Source of the DNA: Cystobacterineae bacterium
GTDB taxonomy: Bacteria; Myxococcota; Myxococcia; Myxococcales; Myxococcaceae
Assembly (NCBI GenBank): GCA_009782175.1
Contig: WRKR01000014.1
Coordinates: 1-59,653, forward strand
Reading direction: 5' to 3'
Length of the DNA: 59,653 nucleotides
This document shows positions 8,197 to 17,334 of the stretch, one piece after another. The stretch's first letter is position 1. Every line of letters begins with the position of its first letter. The position numbers were made by a program, and so were the translations under genes. The notes under the pieces are model-generated. The model was not told the DNA's origin and made no database searches. It saw only the letters and a program-made list of their open reading frames with translations.

Positions 8197-9534
8197 ATGA
8201 GTATGGAAAATAAAAAACAATTGCAGCCTGCGGAAGGTCGATTGGCTGTTTTGACGCCTGGGTTGGGAGCGGTTTCTACCACATTTATGGCGGGTGTTGA
8301 GCTGCTCAAAAAAGGAGCAGGCGAACCCATTGGCTCTGTGACGCAAATGGGGACTGTACGTTTGGGCAAGCGCACGGATGAGCGCACCGTATGCATAAAG
8401 GAGCTGGTGCCGCTGGCAGATGTGTCCAACCTTGTTTTTGGCGCATGGGACATTCGCGGGGAAAACGCGGCGGAGGTGATGCAGCGCTCTGGAGTATTAT
8501 CCGAGGCGGACATGGGCAAAGTGCGCGCGGAGCTTTCGCACATAAAGCCCAAGGCTGGCGTACACAACCCTGACATGGTGCGCCGCATTGAAGCAAACCA
8601 CATCAAAAAGACGCGCCACCACAGAGAAAGCATTGAAGCTTTGCGTCAAGACATGGCTGACTTCAAAAAGGAGCTCAAAGCGGACAATGCCGTCATGGTT
8701 ATTTGCATGAGTGTAGAAACCTACCATCCACCTTCGGAGAACCTCTTAACACTGGCCTCTCTGGAGAAGGCTTTGGATGCCAACCATGAGGACATTAACC
8801 CCACCTTGCTTTATGCCTATGCCGCGCTGCAAGAAGGCATTCCCGTGGCGAATGCGACGCCCAACAACAGTGTCAACTTAGAGAGTTTGCAAGAGCTTGC
8901 GCGGGAGCGTGGGTTGCCCATTGCGGGCAGGGACTTAAAGAGTGGGCAGACGATGATGAAGACGGTTATTGCCCCTGCGTTGAAGGCGAGGTTATTGGGG
9001 TTGAATGGCTGGTTCAGCACGAATATTTTAGGCAACCGGGATGGCGAAGTATTGGATGATCCGGCTGCGTTTAAGGCCAAAGAGGTGACGAAGGCGGGGG
9101 TGTTGCAGTCCATTTTGCAACCGGAGCTTTATCCAAAGCTTTATGGTGAGGTGCACCATAAAGTTTCCATCCACTATTATCCTCCGCGCGGTGATGCGAA
9201 GGAGGGATGGGACAACATCGACATTTTTGGGTGGTTGGGCTACCCCATGCAGATTAAAGTCAACTTTTTGTGCAGGGACTCCATTTTGGCCGCTCCCCTG
9301 GTTTTGGATATTGCATTGTTGTTGAATTTGGCGCACCGGATGGGGTGGAAAGGCATTCAGGAGTGGATGAGCTTTTTCTTTAAGACGCCCATGGCGAAGA
9401 AGGGATTGCCCGTGGAGAACGATCTCTTTATTCAGCAAACAAAGCTCAAAAACACCTTGCGGGCCATTGCTGGCGAGCTCCCCATTACCCATTTGGGGTT
9501 AGATTATTATGGGGATGATCTGCCCATTCCTTAA
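8197..9534 (+). CDS. ino1: myo-Inositol-1-phosphate synthase
   Basis: A 445-residue NAD-dependent enzyme that cyclises glucose-6-phosphate to inositol-3-phosphate (also written 1L-myo-inositol 1-phosphate), the committed step to inositol lipids. Seen: an N-terminal dinucleotide-binding region with TPGLGAVSTTFMAGV, LVFGAWDIRGENAAE, then NATPNNSVNLES, GRDLKSGQTMMKT, NGWFSTNILGNRDG and VSIHYYPPRGDAKEGWDNID. These follow the order in the bacterial/archaeal Ino1 family. ATG 8197 is chosen (second ATG 8203); the upstream frame is only the 13-bp repeat tract. The next gene starts 2 bases after the stop. It heads the lipid cluster and supplies its headgroup. Confidence 0.93.
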   Translation: MSMENKKQLQPAEGRLAVLTPGLGAVSTTFMAGVELLKKGAGEPIGSVTQMGTVRLGKRTDERTVCIKELVPLADVSNLVFGAWDIRGENAAEVMQRSGVLSEADMGKVRAELSHIKPKAGVHNPDMVRRIEANHIKKTRHHRESIEALRQDMADFKKELKADNAVMVICMSVETYHPPSENLLTLASLEKALDANHEDINPTLLYAYAALQEGIPVANATPNNSVNLESLQELARERGLPIAGRDLKSGQTMMKTVIAPALKARLLGLNGWFSTNILGNRDGEVLDDPAAFKAKEVTKAGVLQSILQPELYPKLYGEVHHKVSIHYYPPRGDAKEGWDNIDIFGWLGYPMQIKVNFLCRDSILAAPLVLDIALLLNLAHRMGWKGIQEWMSFFFKTPMAKKGLPVENDLFIQQTKLKNTLRAIAGELPITHLGLDYYGDDLPIP

Positions 9535-9536
9535 CC

Positions 9537-10415
9537 ATGCTCCCCTATTTCATCGCCTCCATTGCGCTTGGCCATTTTGTTTGTCTCTGGAGCATAGGAG
9601 ATTTGCGCTGGGAGCATGTGGCCGCAGATGCATTGCTGTTTGCCACAGCCTTTCTCCCGGCCAAATGGCGCCACTTCATGCGCTCCGCTTTTGCGCTGTG
9701 GCTTTCTGGCATGCTGTTTGATACCCAGCGTTATTTTATTGAGGCATTGCGTGGCCCCATCCACACGGGAGATTTTTGGCGCTTAGAGCAAAGCTGGTTT
9801 CCAGCCATGCTTGGCGACAAACAAACCATTTGGCCTGAATTTTTCTTAAAGCATTCTTCTGCCGCATTGGATTTGTTTTGCGGATTCTGCTATATGGCAT
9901 ACTTACCGGCTTTTTTTACCATATTCATTGTCCTGCTTTGGAAAACCCGTCCTCGTGCTGAGCTTTTGGCATGGGCATTTTTGCTGACGAACACCATAGG
10001 AGTTATTACATATGTTGTTTTTCCCCTGGCTCCTCCTTGGTACATTTTAGAATATGGCCCAGGCCCCGCCCAATTGTCCGTTCCGGGGAGTGCTGCTGGG
10101 GCAGCGCGTTTTGACTTGCTTTTAGGCATTTCCTATTTTGAGCAGTTTTATTCGCGCTCTCCCAATGTTTTTGGAGCGATGCCTTCTTTGCATATGGCAT
10201 ACCCCATATTGGCAACTTTGGCTGTTTGGGAAAGGGGATGGAGTTGGCGCCTTATTTGTGGTTTATTTGCCATTTCCGTGGGCTTTAGCGCTGTATACCT
10301 GTCTCATCATTACATTTTAGATGTTTTGGCTGGAGTGGTTGCAGGTGTTTTAGGTTGGTATGGGGTGAAGTTAGTCTCTTCCTTTATGCAGAGGCGCCCG
10401 GGCTTGTTGCATTGA
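9537..10415 (+). CDS. AUR1-like PAP2 membrane enzyme, candidate inositol phosphotransferase
   Basis: A 292-residue multi-pass membrane protein of the PAP2 superfamily. The motifs LAPPWYI, FGAMPSLHMAYPI (about 210-225) and SHHYILDVLAG (about 255-265) match the pattern of AUR1/inositol-phosphorylceramide synthases and their bacterial relatives. They are unlike the KX6RP-type phosphatase pattern. By family knowledge it could transfer phosphoinositol from phosphatidylinositol to ceramide or a related lipid, with the two His residues catalytic. Encoded 2 bases after ino1, so coupled expression is likely. Alternative: a lipid phosphate phosphatase acting on phosphatidylinositol phosphate. Substrate is inference. 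Confidence 0.8.
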   Translation: MLPYFIASIALGHFVCLWSIGDLRWEHVAADALLFATAFLPAKWRHFMRSAFALWLSGMLFDTQRYFIEALRGPIHTGDFWRLEQSWFPAMLGDKQTIWPEFFLKHSSAALDLFCGFCYMAYLPAFFTIFIVLLWKTRPRAELLAWAFLLTNTIGVITYVVFPLAPPWYILEYGPGPAQLSVPGSAAGAARFDLLLGISYFEQFYSRSPNVFGAMPSLHMAYPILATLAVWERGWSWRLICGLFAISVGFSAVYLSHHYILDVLAGVVAGVLGWYGVKLVSSFMQRRPGLLH

Positions 10416-10531
10416 AGCATTTTGAAGAGAAGAAGCTCCCCAAGCCTTCCCCTTTGGGGGTTGCCAAGGGGGGGCAAGCCTTGGGTGTTGAGGCATTTGA
10501 AGAGGAAGCATAGAGGAAGAGGAGAACCCAT

Positions 10532-11785
10532 ATGTGGCAGACATTTATGGCGTGGCTTAGCGGAGATTTAAGCCAAGATGCGAGGATATGGACAGCGCTG
10601 GCGCCTGCCGTATTAGCTGCGGCATATTTTATTATAGGGCTTGTTGTTTTTTCCATACGTTGCCTTTTTGTCGGCATCCTCAAAGACTCAGAAACAGAAA
10701 AACGGGGAGCCTCCGTGTTGGTAGGCATGTTTTTGAGACACTATTTCTTTTGGGTTATTTACCCTTTGAGTTGGTTGGTGCTGCGCTCGGGCTTGCCGGC
10801 CAATGCCATAACCACTTTGTCCGCGCTGATAGGCATGGGCAGTGGTGTTGCTGTTGCGGCGGGTCGTTTTGCTTTGGGCGGGTGGCTTTTTTTGTTTGCG
10901 GGAATTTTGGATACTTTGGATGGGCGTTTGGCAAGAATGCGAAAGACAGCCAGCCTGGAGGGGGCTGTGTTGGACAGCATTTTAGACCGATATGTTGACG
11001 GGGCTTTTCTGGTAGGGTTGGCCTGGTATTACCGGGACACGTGGGTGCTTTTTCCTGTTTTGGCAGCTTTGCTTGGAACGAGTTTGGTGCCTTATGTGCG
11101 CGCCAAAGGAGAGGGTTTGGGCGTTGAGTTAAGGGGAGGCGTCATGCAGCGGCTTGAGCGCGTATTGTTTTTAGGAGGAGGCGTCGCCTTAGCCCCCGTA
11201 TTGGAAGCTATTTATAACCCTGACTTGGCCAGGCCTCCACACATGTTGGCCATTGCTGGAATTATTTTCGTAGCTATTTTCAGCAACATAACAGCCATTA
11301 CACGGTTGAGAGATCTGCTTTTGGCTTTAGCGCCCAAGTCCGCTTTTCTGTCGAAGAAAAACTTTCCCCATTGGTATATTTGGGGCACAGTGACGGCAGC
11401 CATTGCAACCGCTGTGGATTTTTTCTCCGTATTTGGGGCCGTGGAGCTATTGGCTTTCAACCCCGTCTGGGCAACCGCCATGGGTTGCTGCTTCGGCGCG
11501 GCCGTGAATTTCAGCCTCAACCGCTGGATTGTATTCAGGAGCAAGGATTTTCTGGTTGCTCAACTCAACAGATATATATTTACCAGTGCCATGAGTGCGG
11601 CGTTGAATGCTTTTGGTCTTTATTTAATATTGTTGTTGCCCAATGCGAGTTATTTGTTTGCATGGTGGTTGGTTCGGTTGCTTGTATTTTTGTCATGGAA
11701 TCTCCCAACGCAGAAGAATTATGTTTTTGTGCCGCGTCAACCCACGACGCAACCCACGACGGAGTGTTCTTCAGGTTGTGTTTAG
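10532..11785 (+). CDS. CDP-alcohol phosphatidyltransferase fused to a GtrA-like membrane domain
   Basis: A 417-residue integral membrane protein with two families in one chain. The first half contains the complete CDP-alcohol phosphatidyltransferase signature D-x2-D-G-x2-A-R-x8-G-x3-D-x3-D near residues 126-152 (DTLDGRLAR ... GAVLDSILD). This motif binds metal and CDP-diacylglycerol. The second half (about 280-405) has a four-helix GtrA-like domain, ending FLSWNLPTQKNYVF, typical of GtrA proteins linked to lipid-sugar translocation. A strong AGAGGAG sits 7 bases before ATG 10532. Beside ino1, it most likely makes phosphatidylinositol phosphate (or PI) and perhaps flips it. Headgroup choice and flipping are inference. 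Confidence 0.85.
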   Translation: MWQTFMAWLSGDLSQDARIWTALAPAVLAAAYFIIGLVVFSIRCLFVGILKDSETEKRGASVLVGMFLRHYFFWVIYPLSWLVLRSGLPANAITTLSALIGMGSGVAVAAGRFALGGWLFLFAGILDTLDGRLARMRKTASLEGAVLDSILDRYVDGAFLVGLAWYYRDTWVLFPVLAALLGTSLVPYVRAKGEGLGVELRGGVMQRLERVLFLGGGVALAPVLEAIYNPDLARPPHMLAIAGIIFVAIFSNITAITRLRDLLLALAPKSAFLSKKNFPHWYIWGTVTAAIATAVDFFSVFGAVELLAFNPVWATAMGCCFGAAVNFSLNRWIVFRSKDFLVAQLNRYIFTSAMSAALNAFGLYLILLLPNASYLFAWWLVRLLVFLSWNLPTQKNYVFVPRQPTTQPTTECSSGCV

Positions 11786-11856
11786 TTTTCCTCAGCTGAG
11801 CTATTTAAGTTTTTGTTTTAATTTTTAATATATCTACTCTTGCTGAGGAGTGTGTT

Positions 11857-14328
11857 TTGGCGGCACCTCGTTGGATGAAGTTTTTAAATGAGCAATTAGG
11901 CAAACTTGCAAAGCTAAGCTTTAGAAGGCCCTGGTTGTTTTTGTCTCTTGCGCTTGTTTTGAGTATTTTGGGTGGTTTTGCTGCCTATCGTCTCAGTTTA
12001 AGTGCAAACTTGGTTGAGTTGTTGCCTCCTTCTTTTCAGAGTGTTCAGGACTTAAAGCAATTGGAAAAAGAGTTTGGGGGAATGGGGTGGGTTGTGGTTT
12101 TGGGTGAAGGCGCGACTTCTGACAAACTCATTCAATTTTCTGAAGACTTGGTACCGCTGCTTGAAAAGCTTCCGGATGTTTCTTTTGTGGACCACCAAAG
12201 ACCGGCGCGTTTCTTTTCGGAGCATGCGCTCTATTATCTTCAAAAGGAAGATCTCACGGAGATTTTGAGGCGTTTAGAAAGCCACAAAAGAGAAAAAGTC
12301 AAAAAAGAAAACCCCTTTCTCATTGAAATTGACGAGACTGAAAAGGCAGAACCTTCAGACATTTCAGACATTGAACCTGCTTTGGATTTTTCAGATATTT
12401 TTGAAAAATACAAAAACTTAGGCGTTGAAAGGTTTGCGAAGCAACTCAACACAGCTCAGGGTCTGGATGATTATTATTTGGACAAAGAAGCAAAGAAAAT
12501 AGCTGTTTTAGTGAAGCCTAAAGGTTTCAGCGCAAACCTTGGGTTTGCAAAGCACATTTTAGAAGAAGTGGAAAAAACAGTTAACACTTTGGATTTGAGT
12601 CAATATGGCGCTGACTTTCGCGTGACATATACGGGAAGCCATAAAAAGAAGATAGACCAACAAGACCAAATAGCCAGGGATATTGGGCTGACATCCGGCA
12701 TTGCAGCTGTGATTTTGCTCCTCTACCTTGTTTATTATTTTCGAAGCTTGTGGGCGGTTGCCATTGTTTTTGCGCCTTTGGGCATAGGGCTTGTTTTCAT
12801 ATATGGTTTGGTTGGTTTAACCTATGGGCAAGTGAATTTGTTGACAGGCTTTTTGGGAGCCATTTTGGGGGGTTTAGGGATTGAGCATGGAATCCATTTG
12901 TTGACGAGGTTTTTTTCGTTCAACAACCAGGGAGGCAACTGGGAGGATTCTATTTTTGAAACATTTTGCCACACGGGTGGCTCTGCTTTAATTGCTGCAT
13001 TTGTTGCCGCACTCACATTTCTTTCTTTGGGGTTTAGCGAGTTTCGGGCTTTTCATGAATTTGGCGTCATCGCGGCTTTTGGAATGCTCTTGTTGGTTAT
13101 TTCCTATTTGGTTTTTCTTCCGGCATTTTTGAGCATTTTAAAAAAGCTAGGCTGGAAGGGGCCAAGGCTGAAGCATGAAAAACAAGTGGAAAATTCAACC
13201 CGAGAAGCGCGTTTCCGTTGGCTAGAAATATCAAGCCCCTATTGGAGTGTCTTTTTTATATTGCTGTGTGTGGGAAGTTTATTTTTCTTGAAGGATTTAA
13301 GTTTTGATTATGACTTTTCTTCATTGGAAGATCAAAACCTCCCTTCATTTGTGTTAGATAAAGAAGTGAACAAAATAATAGGATATTCACAGACACCTGT
13401 GGTTGTCCTCACAAACTCTTCAGAAGATGAACAAGCTGTGGTTCGCACCCTCAAAGAAAGAAAAGAAGCGAAGGGCGCTGATTCAGGTATAGACTTTGTT
13501 GGAGCCATTTCTGAGTTGCTTCCTGAAGAGCAAGCGGAGAAATATGCCATCCTTCAGAAAATGGTTGATTTTTTTGAAAATGTGGAGGTGTCCACCCCTT
13601 TGCCGTTTGAACAAAAACAGTTGCATGCAAAACCCTTCACGCTGGAAGAGCTGCCCAACTCCATCCGTCAGCAATTTTCTGGAAAAACGGGCGGAACACA
13701 TGTGCTCATCTATCAATCCATTAGTTTTTCCGACGGCAAAGGTATACAGAATTTTTCAAAAGAAGTCAGAGGTTTGGAGTTGCCTTCGGGTGAGCACATT
13801 TCAGCTGCCGGCGAGCCCTTAATTTTAGGGGATATTTTAGACATGGTTTCCAAAGAAGGCCCTTTCGTCTTGCTTGGAGCCATTTTGGCTGTCACCTTGG
13901 CCATGTGGCTTTCTTTGGGAGGACTGAAAGAGTCCCTTTTGTGCCTTATTCCCTCTTTGGCCTCTGTGTTTTGTTTGATTGCATTCATGTCTGTTTTTGG
14001 AATAAAATTTAATTATTTAAATATTTTGGTTTTGCCCACCATTATTGGTTGCACCGTTGATGCAGGTGTTCATTTTGTTTCACGGTTAAATGAGCCGGGA
14101 GAGAAATTTTCAACAGCCTATTTTGAGACAGGAAAAGCCATTTTTGGCGGGTTGATGACAAGCATTGTAGGTTTTGTTGCTTTAATGTTAGCCAAACACC
14201 CGGGGTTGAACTCTTTGGGAATGTTATCCATTTTGGGCCTCTTCATCAATTTAATTATTGTTTTGTTGATATTTCCGGCATTTTTATTGTTGGCCCCAAG
14301 GTTTAAGCCTCGAGGAAAATCCACCTAA
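11857..14328 (+). CDS. RND/MMPL-family exporter
   Basis: An 823-residue transporter with the two-fold RND layout. TM1 (WLFLSLALVLSILGGFAAY) is followed by a large outside domain, then a six-helix bundle (about 275-430). The second half repeats this (about 455-480, outside domain, bundle 665-815). The bundles carry the paired motifs GGLGIEHGIHLLTRF and IGCTVDAGVHFVSRL; the second holds the Asp typical of proton-relay helices in MMPL proteins. Start TTG 11857 has GAGGAG 6 bases upstream; ATG 11875 is the alternative. It lies inside the lipid cluster and the next gene begins right after its stop codon. It is a good candidate to export the lipid made by the cluster, by inference. Hopanoid-type cargo is another option. 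Confidence 0.85.
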   Translation: MAAPRWMKFLNEQLGKLAKLSFRRPWLFLSLALVLSILGGFAAYRLSLSANLVELLPPSFQSVQDLKQLEKEFGGMGWVVVLGEGATSDKLIQFSEDLVPLLEKLPDVSFVDHQRPARFFSEHALYYLQKEDLTEILRRLESHKREKVKKENPFLIEIDETEKAEPSDISDIEPALDFSDIFEKYKNLGVERFAKQLNTAQGLDDYYLDKEAKKIAVLVKPKGFSANLGFAKHILEEVEKTVNTLDLSQYGADFRVTYTGSHKKKIDQQDQIARDIGLTSGIAAVILLLYLVYYFRSLWAVAIVFAPLGIGLVFIYGLVGLTYGQVNLLTGFLGAILGGLGIEHGIHLLTRFFSFNNQGGNWEDSIFETFCHTGGSALIAAFVAALTFLSLGFSEFRAFHEFGVIAAFGMLLLVISYLVFLPAFLSILKKLGWKGPRLKHEKQVENSTREARFRWLEISSPYWSVFFILLCVGSLFFLKDLSFDYDFSSLEDQNLPSFVLDKEVNKIIGYSQTPVVVLTNSSEDEQAVVRTLKERKEAKGADSGIDFVGAISELLPEEQAEKYAILQKMVDFFENVEVSTPLPFEQKQLHAKPFTLEELPNSIRQQFSGKTGGTHVLIYQSISFSDGKGIQNFSKEVRGLELPSGEHISAAGEPLILGDILDMVSKEGPFVLLGAILAVTLAMWLSLGGLKESLLCLIPSLASVFCLIAFMSVFGIKFNYLNILVLPTIIGCTVDAGVHFVSRLNEPGEKFSTAYFETGKAIFGGLMTSIVGFVALMLAKHPGLNSLGMLSILGLFINLIIVLLIFPAFLLLAPRFKPRGKST

Positions 14329-14877
14329 ATGCACGCTGAGCTGCAGACAAAACCCAATTATTTTTGGAAAATTTTGGCAAAGCGCGGCTATGCCATGTGG
14401 CTGAAACTGCAAGCCCAACCCAACATCAACCCCATTCGGCCATTTTTGTGGCTGGGTGGGGCATATAACCCAAAGCAATTAACTGCCTTATATAGACAAG
14501 GCATCCGAGCCATTGCTGATTTGAGAGCAGAGCATGCTCAACCTTCTTTTATATCCACCTATCCACAGCTCCATTTTCGCCGCTTTCCTATCTCTGACAG
14601 AAAAGCTCACACCCAGGAAGAGCTGCTTCAAATTGTGCTTTGGGTTTTAGAACAAACAAAGCGACATTGTCACACATTGGTGCATTGTCAGCATGGAATT
14701 GGCAGAGCGCCTTTGGTTGTTGCTTGTGTTTTGTTGACAGAAGGTTTAGAAGCTTCTAAAGCACTTTTAGAACTAGAGTGCCTACGTTGGCAAGTCCGTA
14801 TGAACAAAATTCAATTGCGTGCGCTTCAAGAATTCTCAAACACATGGATGAGATTCTTAAATAACAGCAATGTATAA
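14329..14877 (+). CDS. Dual-specificity/PTP-like phosphatase, candidate lipid-phosphate phosphatase
   Basis: A 182-residue cysteine phosphatase. The active-site loop VHCQHGIGRAP fits HC-x5-R exactly, and an upstream PISDRKAH provides a likely general-acid Asp. DLRAE resembles the start of dual-specificity phosphatase cores. ATG 14329 follows the exporter stop codon directly (TAAATG), so the two are co-translated. PTP-fold enzymes such as mitochondrial PTPMT1 dephosphorylate phosphatidylglycerophosphate. In this context the attractive substrate is phosphatidylinositol phosphate, the product expected from the CDP-alcohol enzyme. A protein-tyrosine phosphatase role is also possible. Confidence 0.82.
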   Translation: MHAELQTKPNYFWKILAKRGYAMWLKLQAQPNINPIRPFLWLGGAYNPKQLTALYRQGIRAIADLRAEHAQPSFISTYPQLHFRRFPISDRKAHTQEELLQIVLWVLEQTKRHCHTLVHCQHGIGRAPLVVACVLLTEGLEASKALLELECLRWQVRMNKIQLRALQEFSNTWMRFLNNSNV

Positions 14878-14940
14878 TTTTGATGCTTAAAAAATAGTGC
14901 TCCATACCCTGGATGTTAGATTTGGATTTGGGAGGTCCAG

Positions 14941-17334
14941 ATGGCTCTGATCAAAAAATTTGTTATCATAAATTTAATTTGTTTTATGGGAGCGGGTATT
15001 GCCCGTGCGGGGGGTGTTTCTGCTTCTTGGGAAAAAGAAATTTTATTAATGGTTTCTGCTTCTTCTGAAGTTTGTTTGGAAAAAAGTTTTTTAGAGCATT
15101 TTGGAAAAGACAGGGTGATGGTGGGCGCCATGGCGGATGATCTCTTTTTTCAACAAAACCCTCAATTGTTAGAGGTTAGATATTTATATCTGGCAGATGC
15201 TCTTTTTGATTCTGAAACCCCATGCGCGTCTTGTGCCTCACAATGTACGGCCCGAGGCCGCTCTTGCGCAAACAGTGCAGGGGGCTGCAGCTGGTGGGGG
15301 TGTTGGCAGTCAGATCAGCAGCCACCCGGTCAATATTTAAGGGATTTTTTGAATAAAACCCAAAGTGCCGGGCAGATTCCGATGATCAGCTATTATACTT
15401 TTGCGCAAACCTCTCCCTATGGAGAATCCCAACTCACCTCAGCCCAAGAGCTTTCCTTTTTAAGAAGGTATTTCAACGACTTTCGTTTCATGCTCCAACA
15501 AATAGGGCAGCGCAAGGTGCTTTTGCATGTGGAGCCTGACCTGTGGGGCTATGCCCAACACCGCAATGCACAGTCCCCCCACAACCTTCCGGCCACAGTT
15601 CAAGCGGCCAACCCGACGGATTGTGGGAATTTTGAGAATAATTTTGCCGGTTTTTCAAAATGTCTCATTCACATGGTGAGAATATATGCCCCCCATGCCC
15701 GGGTGGGGTTGCATGCCTCAGCCTGGGCCACGGGTATTGATGTGAATATTAACAGCAACAGCAACCTCAACATCCATGCCCAGGCAACGCTGGTGGGGAA
15801 TTATTTGAAAGCCTTGGGGGCTGACGAGGCGGATTTTTTGGTTCTTGAGGCTTTGGACAGGGATGCGGATTATTATCGCATTCACCGCCCCCAGGAGTGT
15901 GGCGGAAACCCCGTGGCCATCTGTCGCTGGTGGGATGAGAACAACCAGACTTTGCCGAATTTTTCTCAACACTTCCAATGGGCCACACAGCTGAAGCAGA
16001 TTGTGGGCTTGCCTTTGGTGTGGTGGCAACTTCCTGTGGGAAACCCAGGCCTCCCCAACCAAAACCAGAGATATAGAGATAACCGGGCCAATTATTTCCT
16101 AACACATATGGATGATATTGTTTCCCTGGGAGGCGTTTTGGTGGCCTTTGGCGCAGGGGCCGCAGACCAAACCCATCCACTCAGCGATGGGGGCAACCTC
16201 AGAAACCTTATATACAACTATAAACAATCCTCAGAAGGTTATTATGGTTTGTGTGGCTCAGACCCGGACCCAGACCCGGACCCGGACCCAGACCCGGACC
16301 CGGACCCAGACCCGGACCCAGACCCGGACCCTGAGCCGGATCCGAACATGCTGATTGCGCCGGTTGTTCGACTCGCTGCAACGGTTTTAAATATTCCAGG
16401 TTTTAACAATGAGGATTATGCCCGGTTGTTTGACAACAGAGGTCGTGTTTGGGTCCGCTCTTTGCCTTTGAATAGCTATATAACATTTAAGTTGCCACAA
16501 CCTGCCTCTCAGCTTTTGTTTCAATGGATGAGCAGCGCAAACTATAGCTATAATGAGACCCAATATGGCGCTCCCAGCCAATATCAAATCCAAGTTTCAT
16601 CCAACTCTGTGAATGGAAGCGATGGTACCTGGCTAGAAGTGGCCCATGTGGCCAACAACCCGTGGGCCGCGCGCGCGCATAAAATAGAGGGCCAAAACAT
16701 AGGGTGGATCCGCCTTCACATCAACGGTGGACATTCCGCCATTGATGAGGTGGATATTTATGACTTGGGGCAATGCCAGGCGGGTGTTGCTTGTGATACA
16801 TGGGCTTTTATAGGTGACAGCATTACGGCGGATACGTTTTGGAGGGATGCTCAGGGGGGGCCAACCTTTAATGAAAGAGTAAATGCATGCAGGGCGACGC
16901 GTTTTCCAAGCATGCTCAACTTTGGCATTGGTGGGGATAACTCGACGGGGTTGCTGGCAAGGCTCCCACAAACCATTGCCGATAACCCAGGCATACACTT
17001 TTGGGCCATAGGCATTGGCACCAATGAGTCCGACGCGCAGCGCTTTGAGCAAAACCTCGTGGGCATTTTAAATATGCTGATAAACAACGGCAAACAACCC
17101 ATCCTCGCCCGCATCCCCTATGCCACGGCTTTGCCGGCAAGCCGCATCCAAGCCCTCAATGCCGTTATTGACAGGCTGACAGCGCAATATGCCCTTCCCG
17201 CCGGGCCGAATTTATATAGTCATTTTGAACTCAACACCTCTCAACTGCGCGATGGTTTGCACCCCACCGCCGCAGGCATAGGCGCCATACTGCAACTTTG
17301 GGCCGAAGTGGCTTGCAGCCTTTCACCCCACTGA
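14941..17334 (+). CDS. Secreted protein: glycosidase-like domain, Asp-Pro linker, SGNH hydrolase domain
   Basis: A 797-residue exported protein with signal peptide (residues 1-23, ending ARA). GGAGG ends 5 bases before ATG 14941. Domain 1 (about 30-435) looks like a TIM-barrel glycosidase: MISYYTF, VLLHVEPDLWGYAQ, VLEALDRDADYY and PLVWWQLPVG. It also has a Cys-rich loop near 95-125. I cannot name its family. A linker of 14 Asp/Glu-Pro dipeptides follows (about 441-468). Domain 2 is a beta-rich, carbohydrate-binding-like module (about 470-610). Domain 3 is an SGNH/GDSL esterase (about 620-795) with GDSIT, GIGGDNS, GTNES and the catalytic pair in DGLHP. It probably acts on an acylated polysaccharide outside the cell. 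Confidence 0.8.
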   Translation: MALIKKFVIINLICFMGAGIARAGGVSASWEKEILLMVSASSEVCLEKSFLEHFGKDRVMVGAMADDLFFQQNPQLLEVRYLYLADALFDSETPCASCASQCTARGRSCANSAGGCSWWGCWQSDQQPPGQYLRDFLNKTQSAGQIPMISYYTFAQTSPYGESQLTSAQELSFLRRYFNDFRFMLQQIGQRKVLLHVEPDLWGYAQHRNAQSPHNLPATVQAANPTDCGNFENNFAGFSKCLIHMVRIYAPHARVGLHASAWATGIDVNINSNSNLNIHAQATLVGNYLKALGADEADFLVLEALDRDADYYRIHRPQECGGNPVAICRWWDENNQTLPNFSQHFQWATQLKQIVGLPLVWWQLPVGNPGLPNQNQRYRDNRANYFLTHMDDIVSLGGVLVAFGAGAADQTHPLSDGGNLRNLIYNYKQSSEGYYGLCGSDPDPDPDPDPDPDPDPDPDPDPDPEPDPNMLIAPVVRLAATVLNIPGFNNEDYARLFDNRGRVWVRSLPLNSYITFKLPQPASQLLFQWMSSANYSYNETQYGAPSQYQIQVSSNSVNGSDGTWLEVAHVANNPWAARAHKIEGQNIGWIRLHINGGHSAIDEVDIYDLGQCQAGVACDTWAFIGDSITADTFWRDAQGGPTFNERVNACRATRFPSMLNFGIGGDNSTGLLARLPQTIADNPGIHFWAIGIGTNESDAQRFEQNLVGILNMLINNGKQPILARIPYATALPASRIQALNAVIDRLTAQYALPAGPNLYSHFELNTSQLRDGLHPTAAGIGAILQLWAEVACSLSPH
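16261..16344 (+). repeat. Asp-Pro coding microsatellite
   Basis: Twelve 6-bp GACCC(G/A) units encode (DP)12, followed by EP and DP. It forms the acidic linker between the two enzymatic halves of the secreted protein. Tracts like this are prone to length change in 6-bp steps, which keep frame. Confidence 0.95.

Noticed and set aside
10416-10531. G/C-rich hairpin in the gap between the PAP2 and CDP-alcohol genes as an attenuator
   Set aside because: CCCCAAG/CTTTGGGG and other short pairings are possible, but none is clearly best and no T-run or leader peptide is visible.
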